From Robiginitalea biformata HTCC2501 (GTDB lineage: Bacteria > Bacteroidota > Bacteroidia > Flavobacteriales > Flavobacteriaceae): a DNA stretch of 64,000 nucleotides. The translations under genes were made by a program, and so were the position numbers. The notes below the pieces were generated by a model. It was not told the origin of the DNA, did not search any database, and saw only the letters and a program-made list of their open reading frames with translations. Location of the stretch: assembly GCF_000024125.1 (NCBI RefSeq), contig NC_013222.1:620001-684000 (forward strand), in the 5' to 3' direction. This document shows positions 25,574-34,268 of the stretch, in pieces (positions within the stretch are counted from its first letter, which is position 1; each line of letters begins with the position of its first letter).

Positions 25574-27857
25574 AATTGATCCAACTTGCGGTTTTTCCCC
25601 AAACTAATTCTAAAATCTTTTTTGCTCTTTTTTCTACCAAGTCAGCGTTCCAATTGATTTTATCGCCTTCTTTTACAATCGCATCCATATGTTTACTATA
25701 GCGAACTTTCTCTAAAATTTTAATGGTTTCCTCTTTTAATTCGATACCGGCATCCTGTGCTTTTTTTCGAAGCTTTTGTTTTTTCGTTGGATCCTCTTCT
25801 CTTATGTGCTTGTAATATATCAACTTCTCTGTCCAACTTTTATTTCCAATGGAACTGTTAATGTCTGTTGGCAACAGGGTTAGATTTCCTATCGACTGAT
25901 ATAATTCCGATTCAATAGTGTAAAGTTTATCATCCCAACTACCATTGTTTACTTGGGGAGCTATATGTTCTATCGTTTTCAAATCATCAGAATTCCATCT
26001 TTCTAGTTTAAGGTATGGCGCAACCCCTTCCGCTCCTATTTTCATAAGACCTGGATTCTCTTCGTCAGAAATAGTTTGATGAAAAGCCATTAAAAGAGCC
26101 ATTCTGCACACTGTCTTTGAGTTATTATATTTTAAATACCTCAAAGCTTTTTCACTCCATGTCTTAAAACCATCTACCCCAATCTCACTTAAGCAATTAA
26201 TATAGTGAGACCTCAAATCATCTAATGAAATAGATGTACTCTCTTTCCATGAATAGCCCTCATAGTCTTTCTTCTTCTGGTAAAAGTCCCTATAAGCCTT
26301 GTCCAAACCAGAATTTGACTTTACTGACCTCCATAAAACATAAAAGGAAAATGTTAGTTTGCATGCCTCGATAAAATTAGGCACCGATTCTTCTTCATTA
26401 TTTAATACATCATTATAAAATCTTCCAAGAACTGCTATGGACATTTTATGGTTCGCTTGTTTCAAAAATAACAGCATCAATGAGCATAAATCTGCATCTT
26501 CATGACTGCTAATCCTTGAAAGAACTTGAGAATTTTCACCGGAATACTCAATCCAAACCTCCTTATAATATGTCGCGTAATTACCGAAAAAGCTGATCAA
26601 ACCCTTTTTCAGTTCATAGGGCTCAAGACCTGTATAAATTTCATGAAGCCACTTTCTTTGATTACTAAAGTGACTAGACAATTGACTTCCATCAGTTGTT
26701 AATGCCAATGATGTTAAAAAGTCGTTTGTTAATTTATTCTTTTGAGCAGCCGTATTTGTCGAGTCAAAGAGCTTTTCTACATTTTCAAAATTTTCTTTTG
26801 TTCTTGAAGAATAATAAGACCCCTCGCATTGATTTGTAGTATTGACAACTAAGGGAGCAAATGTTTCTATAGCCGTAAGAGGTGTTCCAGTTGCATTAAG
26901 TGATTGAAATAAATCAAAAGCCCAATCATCTTTAGTTGGCTTAATTACAGTAAAACAACATCTATCCAAGAGATAATGACAAATGGAAAATAATTGGACT
27001 ACTGAACACAACAAATAACTAATTGACTTCTTGTTCTCTACTTCCCTTTTATTTATTTCTGCAACCAAATTGTCTCTTTCATACTGCCAAATGTATTTTT
27101 GATCAATCTCGTTAATAATATCCCAAGCGGGTAAAAAATCAGACCCATCAATTACATGAGCTATTTCAATCGTTTTTGACAACCAATTTTGAATTAGTCT
27201 TAAATTCTTGCCGACTCTATTTTGTTTGTTAAACTTAGGCTTATCTGTCTCACCCTTTGGGTCTAGAACATATGATATATATTGAGCAAGATAATTTGAA
27301 ACAGGTGATTTATAATTTCTCTCAATTTCACCATTCATTGTCCATTGATCAATATTACCTCTTATTATAATGGGTTTTCTTTCAGGAGTTCCTCTTCCAA
27401 GGTCCAAAGAAAAAATATCTACTAGTTTCTTCTTCCAATCCTTTGTAGTTTGAATGATTTCATCCCTTAAGGGCTCATTGTCAGCAATTTTGTCCTCAAT
27501 TATCGAAATTCGATCGTACAACATAGCCGCCATAAGTGCTAAAGTAGATAGCCTTTGTTGACCATCAATTACTTTATCAATTCTACTGGGTAGTCCTCTT
27601 GGATCTTGAGGCTCTATATTTTCAGTCGGGTTTGATTCTTGTACCAAGATTATGGTACCCAAGAATCGAATTTCATCATCATCAGATAGACTGTTTTCAA
27701 TTCCCCTTGATAAGTCAACCACTAGTTGGTCTATATTATCTTGATCCCAAGTATATTCTCTTTGGTAAAGCGGGATATAATAACCTACGCCAGGTTGCTG
27801 AAAAAAATTATGAATACTTAATGTTATCGGATCAAATGCACTGTCAATTCTGATCAT
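25566..27857 (-). CDS. sspE: SspE-like DUF262/DUF1524 restriction effector
   Basis: 763 residues. N-terminal DUF262: IPLYQREYTW with Y31-Q32-R33, then VIDGQQRLSTL (98-106), the NTPase-type motif. C-terminal DUF1524 HNH-like nuclease: TIEHIAPQ with H631, then IGNLTLLPTDIN. In characterised SspE the DUF262 part senses phosphorothioate and hydrolyses nucleotide, and the DUF1524 part nicks phage DNA. The gene is convergent with sspD and is followed on its strand by nothing in-frame; 38 bases upstream of its ATG the sspA gene ends, so sspA and sspE probably share a transcript. This is the restriction half of the system. Confidence 0.88.
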   Translation of the reverse strand: MIRIDSAFDPITLSIHNFFQQPGVGYYIPLYQREYTWDQDNIDQLVVDLSRGIENSLSDDDEIRFLGTIILVQESNPTENIEPQDPRGLPSRIDKVIDGQQRLSTLALMAAMLYDRISIIEDKIADNEPLRDEIIQTTKDWKKKLVDIFSLDLGRGTPERKPIIIRGNIDQWTMNGEIERNYKSPVSNYLAQYISYVLDPKGETDKPKFNKQNRVGKNLRLIQNWLSKTIEIAHVIDGSDFLPAWDIINEIDQKYIWQYERDNLVAEINKREVENKKSISYLLCSVVQLFSICHYLLDRCCFTVIKPTKDDWAFDLFQSLNATGTPLTAIETFAPLVVNTTNQCEGSYYSSRTKENFENVEKLFDSTNTAAQKNKLTNDFLTSLALTTDGSQLSSHFSNQRKWLHEIYTGLEPYELKKGLISFFGNYATYYKEVWIEYSGENSQVLSRISSHEDADLCSLMLLFLKQANHKMSIAVLGRFYNDVLNNEEESVPNFIEACKLTFSFYVLWRSVKSNSGLDKAYRDFYQKKKDYEGYSWKESTSISLDDLRSHYINCLSEIGVDGFKTWSEKALRYLKYNNSKTVCRMALLMAFHQTISDEENPGLMKIGAEGVAPYLKLERWNSDDLKTIEHIAPQVNNGSWDDKLYTIESELYQSIGNLTLLPTDINSSIGNKSWTEKLIYYKHIREEDPTKKQKLRKKAQDAGIELKEETIKILEKVRYSKHMDAIVKEGDKINWNADLVEKRAKKILELVWGKTASWINFK

Positions 27858-27895
27858 AAATAAATATAAACGTGGGTTACTAAGGATTGAATACT

Positions 27896-28963
27896 CTAGG
27901 CGATACTAATTCTAAATGTTGACTTTACATTGAAATTAGGAATTGAATTCAGAACATGAGAATCCTCCATAAGTGCGGAAGAGCATGCGCTACCAGTTGA
28001 TGCCACGAATTTCTGTGAATTGGAAATTAAAAACTCTGCTGCATCTTTATTTCGTAAACTTATACTCAATATATGAGGCGCCCTTTTAACTTCCTTAAAA
28101 TTTACCTGTCCGAGCTTATTATTTTCATAGAAGTCCTCGATAAATTTTCTTCTTAATTCAATACTTTGTACCCTTTGGATTCTTTCACTATTGGCGATTT
28201 CACAAGCTTTACCCATTCCGACAATTAATGGCGTATTATAGGTTCCACCTCTTAAGCCATTCTCTTGCCCTCCTCCATGAATCAAGGGTGTTAGTTGGAG
28301 TCCCTCTTTACGATACAATATACCCACTCCCTTAGGACCACGAAGCTTATGGGCCGAAAAACAAAGCATATCAATTCGATCCGCTAGAACATCAACAGGC
28401 ACCTTGCCAACGGCCTGCGTAGCATCGCAGAAAAATATAACATTGTGCTTTTGAGCAATTTTTCCAATTTCTTCAATCGGTTGAATAATACCTATCTCAT
28501 TATTTACATACATAATTACAATGAGTAGGGTAGATTCCTTTATGGCTTTCCGTAAATCATCAAGATCTATTAGCCCATTTTCGTCTACTTTCAAATAGGT
28601 AACATCTAACCCTTTCGATTCCAAATACTCACACGTGGAAAGAACAGCCTTGTGCTCAGTCTTTACGGTTATGATATGATTCCCTCTATGAGCATTTGCT
28701 TCCGTATAGCCTTTTATCGCAAGGTTTATAGATTCTGTTGCACCCGAGGTGAAGATGATCTCGCTGGGTTCCGCATTAATTATACGCGCAACTTGTCCGC
28801 GAGCCCTTTCAACAGCATTCCGTGCTTGCTTTCCAAACTCATGATTGCTGGAAGCATTACCAAAAATGTCGGAGAAATACGGATCCATAGCCTTCTTAAC
28901 CCGATCGTCTACACGGGTTGTAGAAGCACTATCTAGATATTTAATTTTGGATAGATCTCGCAC
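27896..28963 (-). CDS. sspA: SspA-like cysteine desulfurase
   Basis: 355 residues, fold type I PLP enzyme of the IscS/DndA group. H104 in TEHKAVL, D180 in FFCDATQA, the PLP lysine K206 in SAHKLRGPKG, and the persulfide Cys 327 in STGSACSS are all present. It supplies sulfur to SspD. The protein stops just after the STFRISIA strand, whereas housekeeping IscS continues ~25-45 residues; the downstream frames do not continue the family, so this short end is natural. It is the first gene of the minus-strand pair sspA-sspE, and its promoter must lie in 28964-29050 at the right edge of the island. Confidence 0.85.
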   Translation of the reverse strand: MRDLSKIKYLDSASTTRVDDRVKKAMDPYFSDIFGNASSNHEFGKQARNAVERARGQVARIINAEPSEIIFTSGATESINLAIKGYTEANAHRGNHIITVKTEHKAVLSTCEYLESKGLDVTYLKVDENGLIDLDDLRKAIKESTLLIVIMYVNNEIGIIQPIEEIGKIAQKHNVIFFCDATQAVGKVPVDVLADRIDMLCFSAHKLRGPKGVGILYRKEGLQLTPLIHGGGQENGLRGGTYNTPLIVGMGKACEIANSERIQRVQSIELRRKFIEDFYENNKLGQVNFKEVKRAPHILSISLRNKDAAEFLISNSQKFVASTGSACSSALMEDSHVLNSIPNFNVKSTFRISIA

Positions 28964-29050
28964 TAAAGCCTTATTCAGAGAAATGAAATTCTAAAATAGA
29001 GTCTTATGGTTAGACACACAAAATCCCTTTGCTTGTGTTGTACATAAATT

Positions 29051-30388
29051 CTAAAACCTCCGATACTTCCCCTTCAAAAACTTATTCGCTTTGCCTTCTT
29101 TAAAGCGGGCTTTTTTGGCATCCCAGTGGAGGGTTTCCCCGGGGAAGCGGCCGGCGATGGTGCCCAGCAGGATGGTCTCCGTCAGGCGCGCGGCGTAGTC
29201 AAAGGGCGCTGATGTTTCGCCTTTGCCCAGGCAGGCATCCACAAACTCGTGGTAGTGCTTGGGGCCCTCGCTGGCGTAGTTGCGCACCGGGGTGCCCAGA
29301 TTGTATTTCTCCACGTCCATTTCCTTGTACTGGCCATCGACGATAAGCTTGGGCTCCAGCATAAAGTGCGGCAGGTACAATTTGCCTTTTTCGCCCAGGA
29401 ACATGGCGCCCTGGTCGTGCAGGGCCTCGCCTCCGGGGAGTTTCAGGTCCTCGTGCTCGGGCGGGACGCCAGGGCCGTCGTACCAGACCCATTTCAGGGA
29501 TTCGGCCGTGTAGTCGGTGCCCGGGAATTCATAGGTGACTGTGTTGTTTTCCGGGTAGCCAAAGCCGGTGGGCTCGCGACACTCGGTCATGATGGTGCGG
29601 GGCACGTCCAGCTCCAGGGCGTTGTAGGGGGTGTCAAAGATGTGCACGCCCATATCCCCCAGGGTGCCACAGCCGTAGTCCATAATCCGCCTCCAGGCGC
29701 CCGGGTGGTAGAAGCCCTCCTTATAGGGCCGCTCCGGGGCAGTGCCCAGCCAGAGGTTCCAGTCCAGGTCCTCGGGGATGGGGTCCGATCCCGTGGGTTC
29801 CGGGCCGTTATACCCCCATTCCTTGGGGCTCCAGGCGCGCACCGTGTGCACCTTCCCGATGATGCCGTCGCGGATCAGCAGTGTGGCCAGTTTGTAGTCG
29901 TAAAAGCTGTGCACCTGGATGCCCATCTGGGTCACCAGGCCTTTCTCGGCAGCCATTTTTTTCATCTCCCGCGACTCGGACACAAAATGCGTAAGCGGCT
30001 TCTGGCAGTAAACGGGCTTGTCCATCTCCATGGCCATGAGCGAAGCCGGGGCGTGGGTGTGGTCCGGGGTGGCCACGATTACCGCGTCTATCTCGTCTTT
30101 CATCTCATTGAGCAGCGTGCGGTAGTCTGTATACGTTTTGGCGTCCGGGTAGCGGGCTGAGGCATTCGCCAGGGCGGTAGCATCCACGTCGCACAGGGCC
30201 ACAACCTCCACAGCCGGGTGGGATGCCGTGTCCTGCAGGTCGGCGAGCCCCTGTACGCCCAGGCCAATGTGGGCGGTGCGCAGGCGGTCTTGCGGGCCCA
30301 GGTGTTTGAGGTTCTGCAAAAAGGATGGAGCCAGGGCCACGCCCAGGGCGCCGAGGCCGGATTTCTTGATAAAGTCGCGTTTGTTCAT
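29051..30388 (-). CDS. Gfo/Idh/MocA-family oxidoreductase, exported
   Basis: 445 residues. The N-terminus MNKRDFIKKSGLGALG with a hydrophobic stretch resembles the Tat or lipoprotein-like leaders that Bacteroidota members of this family carry. Rossmann NAD(P) motif GLGVQG at 42-47, ALCDVD, DAVIVATPDHTHA, VYCQKPLTH, and a C-terminal alpha/beta half. Such enzymes oxidise sugars or sugar alcohols, here probably in the periplasm, and often work with DUF1080 (3-keto-glycoside hydrolase) proteins such as the one encoded just upstream. The last 32 codons are duplicated in diverged form at 18153-18254, bounding the defence island. Codon use is GC-rich core. Confidence 0.88.
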   Translation of the reverse strand: MNKRDFIKKSGLGALGVALAPSFLQNLKHLGPQDRLRTAHIGLGVQGLADLQDTASHPAVEVVALCDVDATALANASARYPDAKTYTDYRTLLNEMKDEIDAVIVATPDHTHAPASLMAMEMDKPVYCQKPLTHFVSESREMKKMAAEKGLVTQMGIQVHSFYDYKLATLLIRDGIIGKVHTVRAWSPKEWGYNGPEPTGSDPIPEDLDWNLWLGTAPERPYKEGFYHPGAWRRIMDYGCGTLGDMGVHIFDTPYNALELDVPRTIMTECREPTGFGYPENNTVTYEFPGTDYTAESLKWVWYDGPGVPPEHEDLKLPGGEALHDQGAMFLGEKGKLYLPHFMLEPKLIVDGQYKEMDVEKYNLGTPVRNYASEGPKHYHEFVDACLGKGETSAPFDYAARLTETILLGTIAGRFPGETLHWDAKKARFKEGKANKFLKGKYRRF

Positions 30389-30506
30389 TTTGATACTGTT
30401 AGGCTTGTTTCGTTTAGTTTGTGTTCATTTGGCAGCGCTGGCGGTGTGCTGACGATTCTAATTTTTGTTGTTGCCTGATTGGAAATTGCAGTTTGCCTTC
30501 TGGCTT

Positions 30507-30569
30507 TTTGCTGCTTGGAAGTTGCAGTCCGGCTAATTACGGGTTCGCTGCTTGCAACTTGCAGCCTCA
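30507..30569. repeat. Imperfect 17-bp repeat pair between two sugar genes
   Basis: CTGCTTGGAAGTTGCAG (30511-30527) and CTGCTTGCAACTTGCAG (30548-30564) differ at two bases and are 37 bases apart; the second also reads as a near-palindrome. They lie between the oxidoreductase and DUF1080 genes. Confidence 0.5.
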
Positions 30570-31361
30570 CAATTTCCGGATCTTAATATTCCGGAACCAG
30601 ATCGGGCTCGCGTGGTCCTGCAGGGCGATATAGCCCTTTTTAAACGTCCCGTATGCCGGGCTGTTCTTCCATTTGTCCGAGTTCTTTTTCTCCTCCCAGG
30701 CGTCGTCCCAGGGCACAAACGACAGGATCATCTCCCCATTCAACCAGTGTTCCACCCGCTCCGGGGTAAACACAATCTTGGAGGAGTTCCACTCCCCCAC
30801 CGGGTGGAGCGTCTTGCCCGGGTCCGGCGGGTGCATCGCATAGTCCGCCCCGGTCTGCTGCAGGGGCTTGAGCTCATTCGGGTTTTCCGTATAGCCCAGG
30901 CTCAGGTTGTATTCGGTGAGGTCGTGGATGCGGGCGTAGTTTTCATCGTCGATCAATTGGTATTCCGGGGCCACCACGGGCGGGCCGTCGTACCCTTCTT
31001 TTACGTGGTAAAAAATCCCGCTATTGCCGCCCTCGGGCAGCTTCCACTCCAGGTACAATTCAAAATTATCGAATTCCTCGGCGGCGTATAGAATGTCTTT
31101 CCCGCCTTCGTAATCCTGCTCCAGGCCCAGCTCGGTCTTAAAGGTGAGCACCGAGTCCTCAATGACCCAGCCCGGGGGCATGGTCTCCGCGTTGTAGCCG
31201 CGCCACCCCTCCAGGGAAGTGCCGTCAAAGAGGTATTGCCATTCGCCCGTATCTTCCGCAGCCATCTCGGACAATTCGTCTACAACGTCCTCGGCCTTGG
31301 GTTCGCCCTTGCAGGATAAAACCAGCGCTGCGAGCGCCAGCGTCGTGATTGTTTTTTGCAT
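30567..31361 (-). CDS. DUF1080 (3-keto-disaccharide hydrolase-like) lipoprotein
   Basis: 264 residues from ATG 31361; a longer upstream frame to 31553 is Pro/Arg-rich and is not used because MQKTITTLALAALVLSC gives a proper lipoprotein signal (Cys 17). The mature part is a concanavalin-like DUF1080 domain: WQYLFDGTSLEGWRGYN, FELYLEWKLPEGGNSGIFYHV, YAMHPPDPGK, GEWNSSKIVF, VEHWLNGE and IALQDHASPIWFRNIKI. The family cleaves or binds 3-keto-glycosides made by Gfo/Idh-type oxidoreductases. It is encoded just upstream of such an oxidoreductase on the same strand (178-base gap), so the two probably form one pathway. Confidence 0.88.
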   Translation of the reverse strand: MQKTITTLALAALVLSCKGEPKAEDVVDELSEMAAEDTGEWQYLFDGTSLEGWRGYNAETMPPGWVIEDSVLTFKTELGLEQDYEGGKDILYAAEEFDNFELYLEWKLPEGGNSGIFYHVKEGYDGPPVVAPEYQLIDDENYARIHDLTEYNLSLGYTENPNELKPLQQTGADYAMHPPDPGKTLHPVGEWNSSKIVFTPERVEHWLNGEMILSFVPWDDAWEEKKNSDKWKNSPAYGTFKKGYIALQDHASPIWFRNIKIRKL

Positions 31362-31503
31362 GTTGAGTTGTTTGATTGTGAAAGATACGGAACTGTTTGA
31401 AATTTTCATTGGAGGGTTCCCATACGGGCGAAGGAATGCGGTGGGATCGAAGGCGATGGGTTCGAATGCCGGGGGATTCTTGTGGGCCCACGCCCCGGCA
31501 CCC

Positions 31504-32247
31504 CTATTCGGATTCCCCCTGCGCCTTTTTCTTCTCGGATGCCTCGGTTTCAATCTCCCGGGCCTTCGACAGGGAGGAGGCCACCAAACCGGCGGGGACC
31601 GTCACGATGCCCACCCCGATGATCAGCACAAAGAAGGTGAAGATCTTCCCCCCGACTGTTACCGGGTACACGTCGCCGTAGCCCACCGTGGTAAGCGTCA
31701 CAATCGACCACCAGAAACTGTGGAAAATGGAGGCGAAGGCCTCTGGCTGGGCGGCGTGTTCAAAGTAGTAGATGCCCGCCGAGGTGAGGTAGAGCACGAT
31801 AAAAGTGATGATAAAAAACAGGACGATTTCCTCCCGCACCATCCGGGCGGCAATGGTAAACCGCTCAAGGGCCCGGTTGTAGCGGATCATCTTCAGGGCG
31901 CGTACCAGCCGCAGGATTCGGAACGACCGCAGGGCCCGCCAGTCCAGCGCGCTGTTCAGGTAGAAGGGCAAAATGGCCAGCAGGTCGATGATACCGTAAA
32001 AACTGAAGATGTACCGCAGGGGTTTGGGGGCCACATAGATCCGCAGCAGGTATTCCACCGTAAAAACCGACACGGTAAAGATTTCAAAAACGTAGAGGCC
32101 GTCCTGCACGGCAGGGCTCAGGCCGGGAAGCGTCTCAATGGCGTAGGCGATGAGCGAGAGCAGGATAAGCGTCTGGATAAAATAGTGGAAGTACAAGCCG
32201 GTGCGGGAGTCCTGGCTTTCCAGGATGTGCCAAAGTTTTTTGCGCAT
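31504..32247 (-). CDS. Voltage-gated-type potassium channel / ion transporter
   Basis: 247 residues from ATG 32247 (MRKKLWHILES), preferred to an upstream in-frame ATG that adds a Pro/Ala/Arg-rich tail. Six membrane segments are visible; S4 has spaced arginines (FRILRLVRALKMIRYNRALERF), the pore helix FHSFWWSIVTLTTVGYGD carries the K+ selectivity signature TVGYGD, and S6 is GKIFTFFVLIIGVGIVTVPAG. The C-terminus is a short charged coil (KAREIETEASEKKKAQ). It should be a tetrameric inner-membrane K+ channel. No operon partner is evident. Confidence 0.9.
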   Translation of the reverse strand: MRKKLWHILESQDSRTGLYFHYFIQTLILLSLIAYAIETLPGLSPAVQDGLYVFEIFTVSVFTVEYLLRIYVAPKPLRYIFSFYGIIDLLAILPFYLNSALDWRALRSFRILRLVRALKMIRYNRALERFTIAARMVREEIVLFFIITFIVLYLTSAGIYYFEHAAQPEAFASIFHSFWWSIVTLTTVGYGDVYPVTVGGKIFTFFVLIIGVGIVTVPAGLVASSLSKAREIETEASEKKKAQGESE

Positions 32248-32480
32248 GGTTGGAAGGTTGATGGGCCTTGTGGGGGCTCGCGGGGCATGGGGTGCCCGTT
32301 GTGCCTGACCTGATTGCCCGTTGCGCCTAAATATATTTAAGATTCGCAAACAGGCCAAGGGGCAGGCGGCCCATTCCGCGCCTGCGGGATTGCGGCAGGA
32401 TTAGTATCTTTAAGTACCTGCCGGAAATGCCCTGGCGCAAGTGCCTCGCCGGTTGGTCGAATGTTTATGTGGTCTGAATT

Positions 32481-34181
32481 GTGATGTCGAAAAGTATCCT
32501 GTTATTCCTGTTGATTTTCCCTGCCGCCTGGGCACTGGCGCAGCCTGCGGGCGAACGGTACCGAGTGTACACGTCCCGGGAGTACCAGGTACGTGAAAAA
32601 CAAATCCGCGAGCAGCAGGCCCGGGAACACAACGCCCGGGAACACCAGTTACGGGCGAACGCGAACCGGAGCGCACGCCATAGGCTCAGGGGCTGGCACC
32701 TGGCAGACTGGAAGCAGGACAGCCTGCCGGGGATTAGCCTGGAGAAGGCCTACGCCTGGCTGGACACCCATAAGAGCGGCCACACCGGAGAGGAGGTGGT
32801 GGTAGCCGTGCTCGATACCAAACTCGACATCCGCCACGAGGCGATCCGCGACAACCTCTGGACGAATCCGGGTGAAATCCCGGGCAACGGCCTGGACGAT
32901 GACGGCAACGGGTATACGGACGACGTGCACGGCTGGAATTTCCTGGGGAATTCAGCCGGGGAAGACGTGCTGTACCAACTGAGCGAAACGGCCCGGGCGG
33001 CCCGCCTCCTGGAACAAATCGATACGGCGGCGCTGAGGCTCTCAGACCCCAAACGGCTGGCCACCCTGCAGAAGTACGCGGCGGCCTACCGGGAAGACGC
33101 CGCCTTTTTCCGGGAGAACTACCGCGCCCTGGATTCCATCCTCAGCCGGGAGGAAGCAGCCCTGCGGGATCAGGCTGCACTCGGGGATAATGCGGCACTG
33201 CGGGATGGTGAAGCCCTCCGGAATGGGGCAGCCAACCAGAATGTGGCGGCACTCCGGGAATCCCGGGCGCTCCGGGAGCAACGCAATGCCATCGCCATCC
33301 AAAAGCAGTTCTTCTACAACCCGGATTACCAGGAACGGGCCATTACCGGCGACCGGCCCGACGACCTGTACGACCGCCGGTACGGGAACCCGGTAATTTC
33401 CGGACGGGCACCCATGGAACACGCCCTTGGGGTGGCCGGGGTGCTGGCGGCCCGGCCCAACAATCGCCTCGGGGTTGCCGATGTTTCCGAGAAGATCCGG
33501 ATCATGCCCGTGGTGATGGTGGCCGAAGGGGATGAACACGACAAGGATGTGGCCCTGGCCATCCGATATGCCGTGGACAACGGGGCCAAAATCATCAACA
33601 TGAGCTGGGGGAAGCGCCAGTCGCTGTATCCCAAGTGGGTGCAGGACGCCATCCGCTATGCCTCCCAGCGGGACGTGCTGCTGGTACACTCCGCCGGGAA
33701 TACGGCCGATGACCTGGATGCCGTGGATTACTACCCGCTGGACTACACCCCGGATGGGGAATTTACCGAGTCCTTCCTGAGCGTGGGAGCCCTGTCGCCC
33801 CGAAAAGGACCCGCCCTGGTTGCCTCCTTCAGCAATTACGGCCAGCGCAACGTGGACCTGTTTGCCCCGGGGAACTTCATCTTTACCCCCCATACGGGGA
33901 ACGGTTATGCCTATAAGCAGGGGACTTCCTATGCCGCACCCCTCGTGGCCGGGGTGGCCGCCCTGGTGTGGTCCCACTATCCGGATTTTACGGCTGCGGA
34001 AATCAAGGACATCCTTATGGCTTCGGCCACACGGGTGGATGGGGAGGTGTATTTGCCCCGGAAAACCCGGTCTGCATCCCCTCAGCGGGTTCCCTTTACG
34101 CGGCTCTGCAAATCCGGGGGCATCCTCAATGCGTTTGCCGCCCTGCAGCTGGCCGCAGTCCGGAACCGGACCCGTTTATAA
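32481..34181 (+). CDS. S8-family (subtilisin-like) serine peptidase, divergent
   Basis: 566 residues with a signal peptide (ending ALAQ). Triad: D112 in VVAVLDTKLDIRHE, H314 in MEHALGVAGVLAA, S483 in GTSYAAPLVAG; oxyanion N407 in VHSAGN. The usual HGTHVAG motif is degenerate around His (HALGVAG) but the catalytic His is kept. The residues following the signal peptide (about 33-70) are extremely basic/Glu-rich with repeated RE-x-Q units, and an insertion between D and H (about 170-275) is built of AALRD/ALRE-like units, a likely helical insert. An exported protease is expected; substrate unknown. Start ATG 32481 gives MMSKS; ATG 32484 is equally possible. Confidence 0.85.
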   Translation: MMSKSILLFLLIFPAAWALAQPAGERYRVYTSREYQVREKQIREQQAREHNAREHQLRANANRSARHRLRGWHLADWKQDSLPGISLEKAYAWLDTHKSGHTGEEVVVAVLDTKLDIRHEAIRDNLWTNPGEIPGNGLDDDGNGYTDDVHGWNFLGNSAGEDVLYQLSETARAARLLEQIDTAALRLSDPKRLATLQKYAAAYREDAAFFRENYRALDSILSREEAALRDQAALGDNAALRDGEALRNGAANQNVAALRESRALREQRNAIAIQKQFFYNPDYQERAITGDRPDDLYDRRYGNPVISGRAPMEHALGVAGVLAARPNNRLGVADVSEKIRIMPVVMVAEGDEHDKDVALAIRYAVDNGAKIINMSWGKRQSLYPKWVQDAIRYASQRDVLLVHSAGNTADDLDAVDYYPLDYTPDGEFTESFLSVGALSPRKGPALVASFSNYGQRNVDLFAPGNFIFTPHTGNGYAYKQGTSYAAPLVAGVAALVWSHYPDFTAAEIKDILMASATRVDGEVYLPRKTRSASPQRVPFTRLCKSGGILNAFAALQLAAVRNRTRL

Positions 34182-34268
34182 ACCGATAGACTTGGGCCAG
34201 ACCTGCCCGAATTCCTGACCTACCGGAATTCCCGGCCGGATCGGGGATTTCCCAAAGCGAAACTTGCG

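Noticed and set aside
20346..28963. A Dnd (DndABCDE) phosphorothioation system
   Set aside because: There is no DndB, DndD or DndE-like gene; DUF4007 and DUF262/DUF1524 with the desulfurase point to Ssp.
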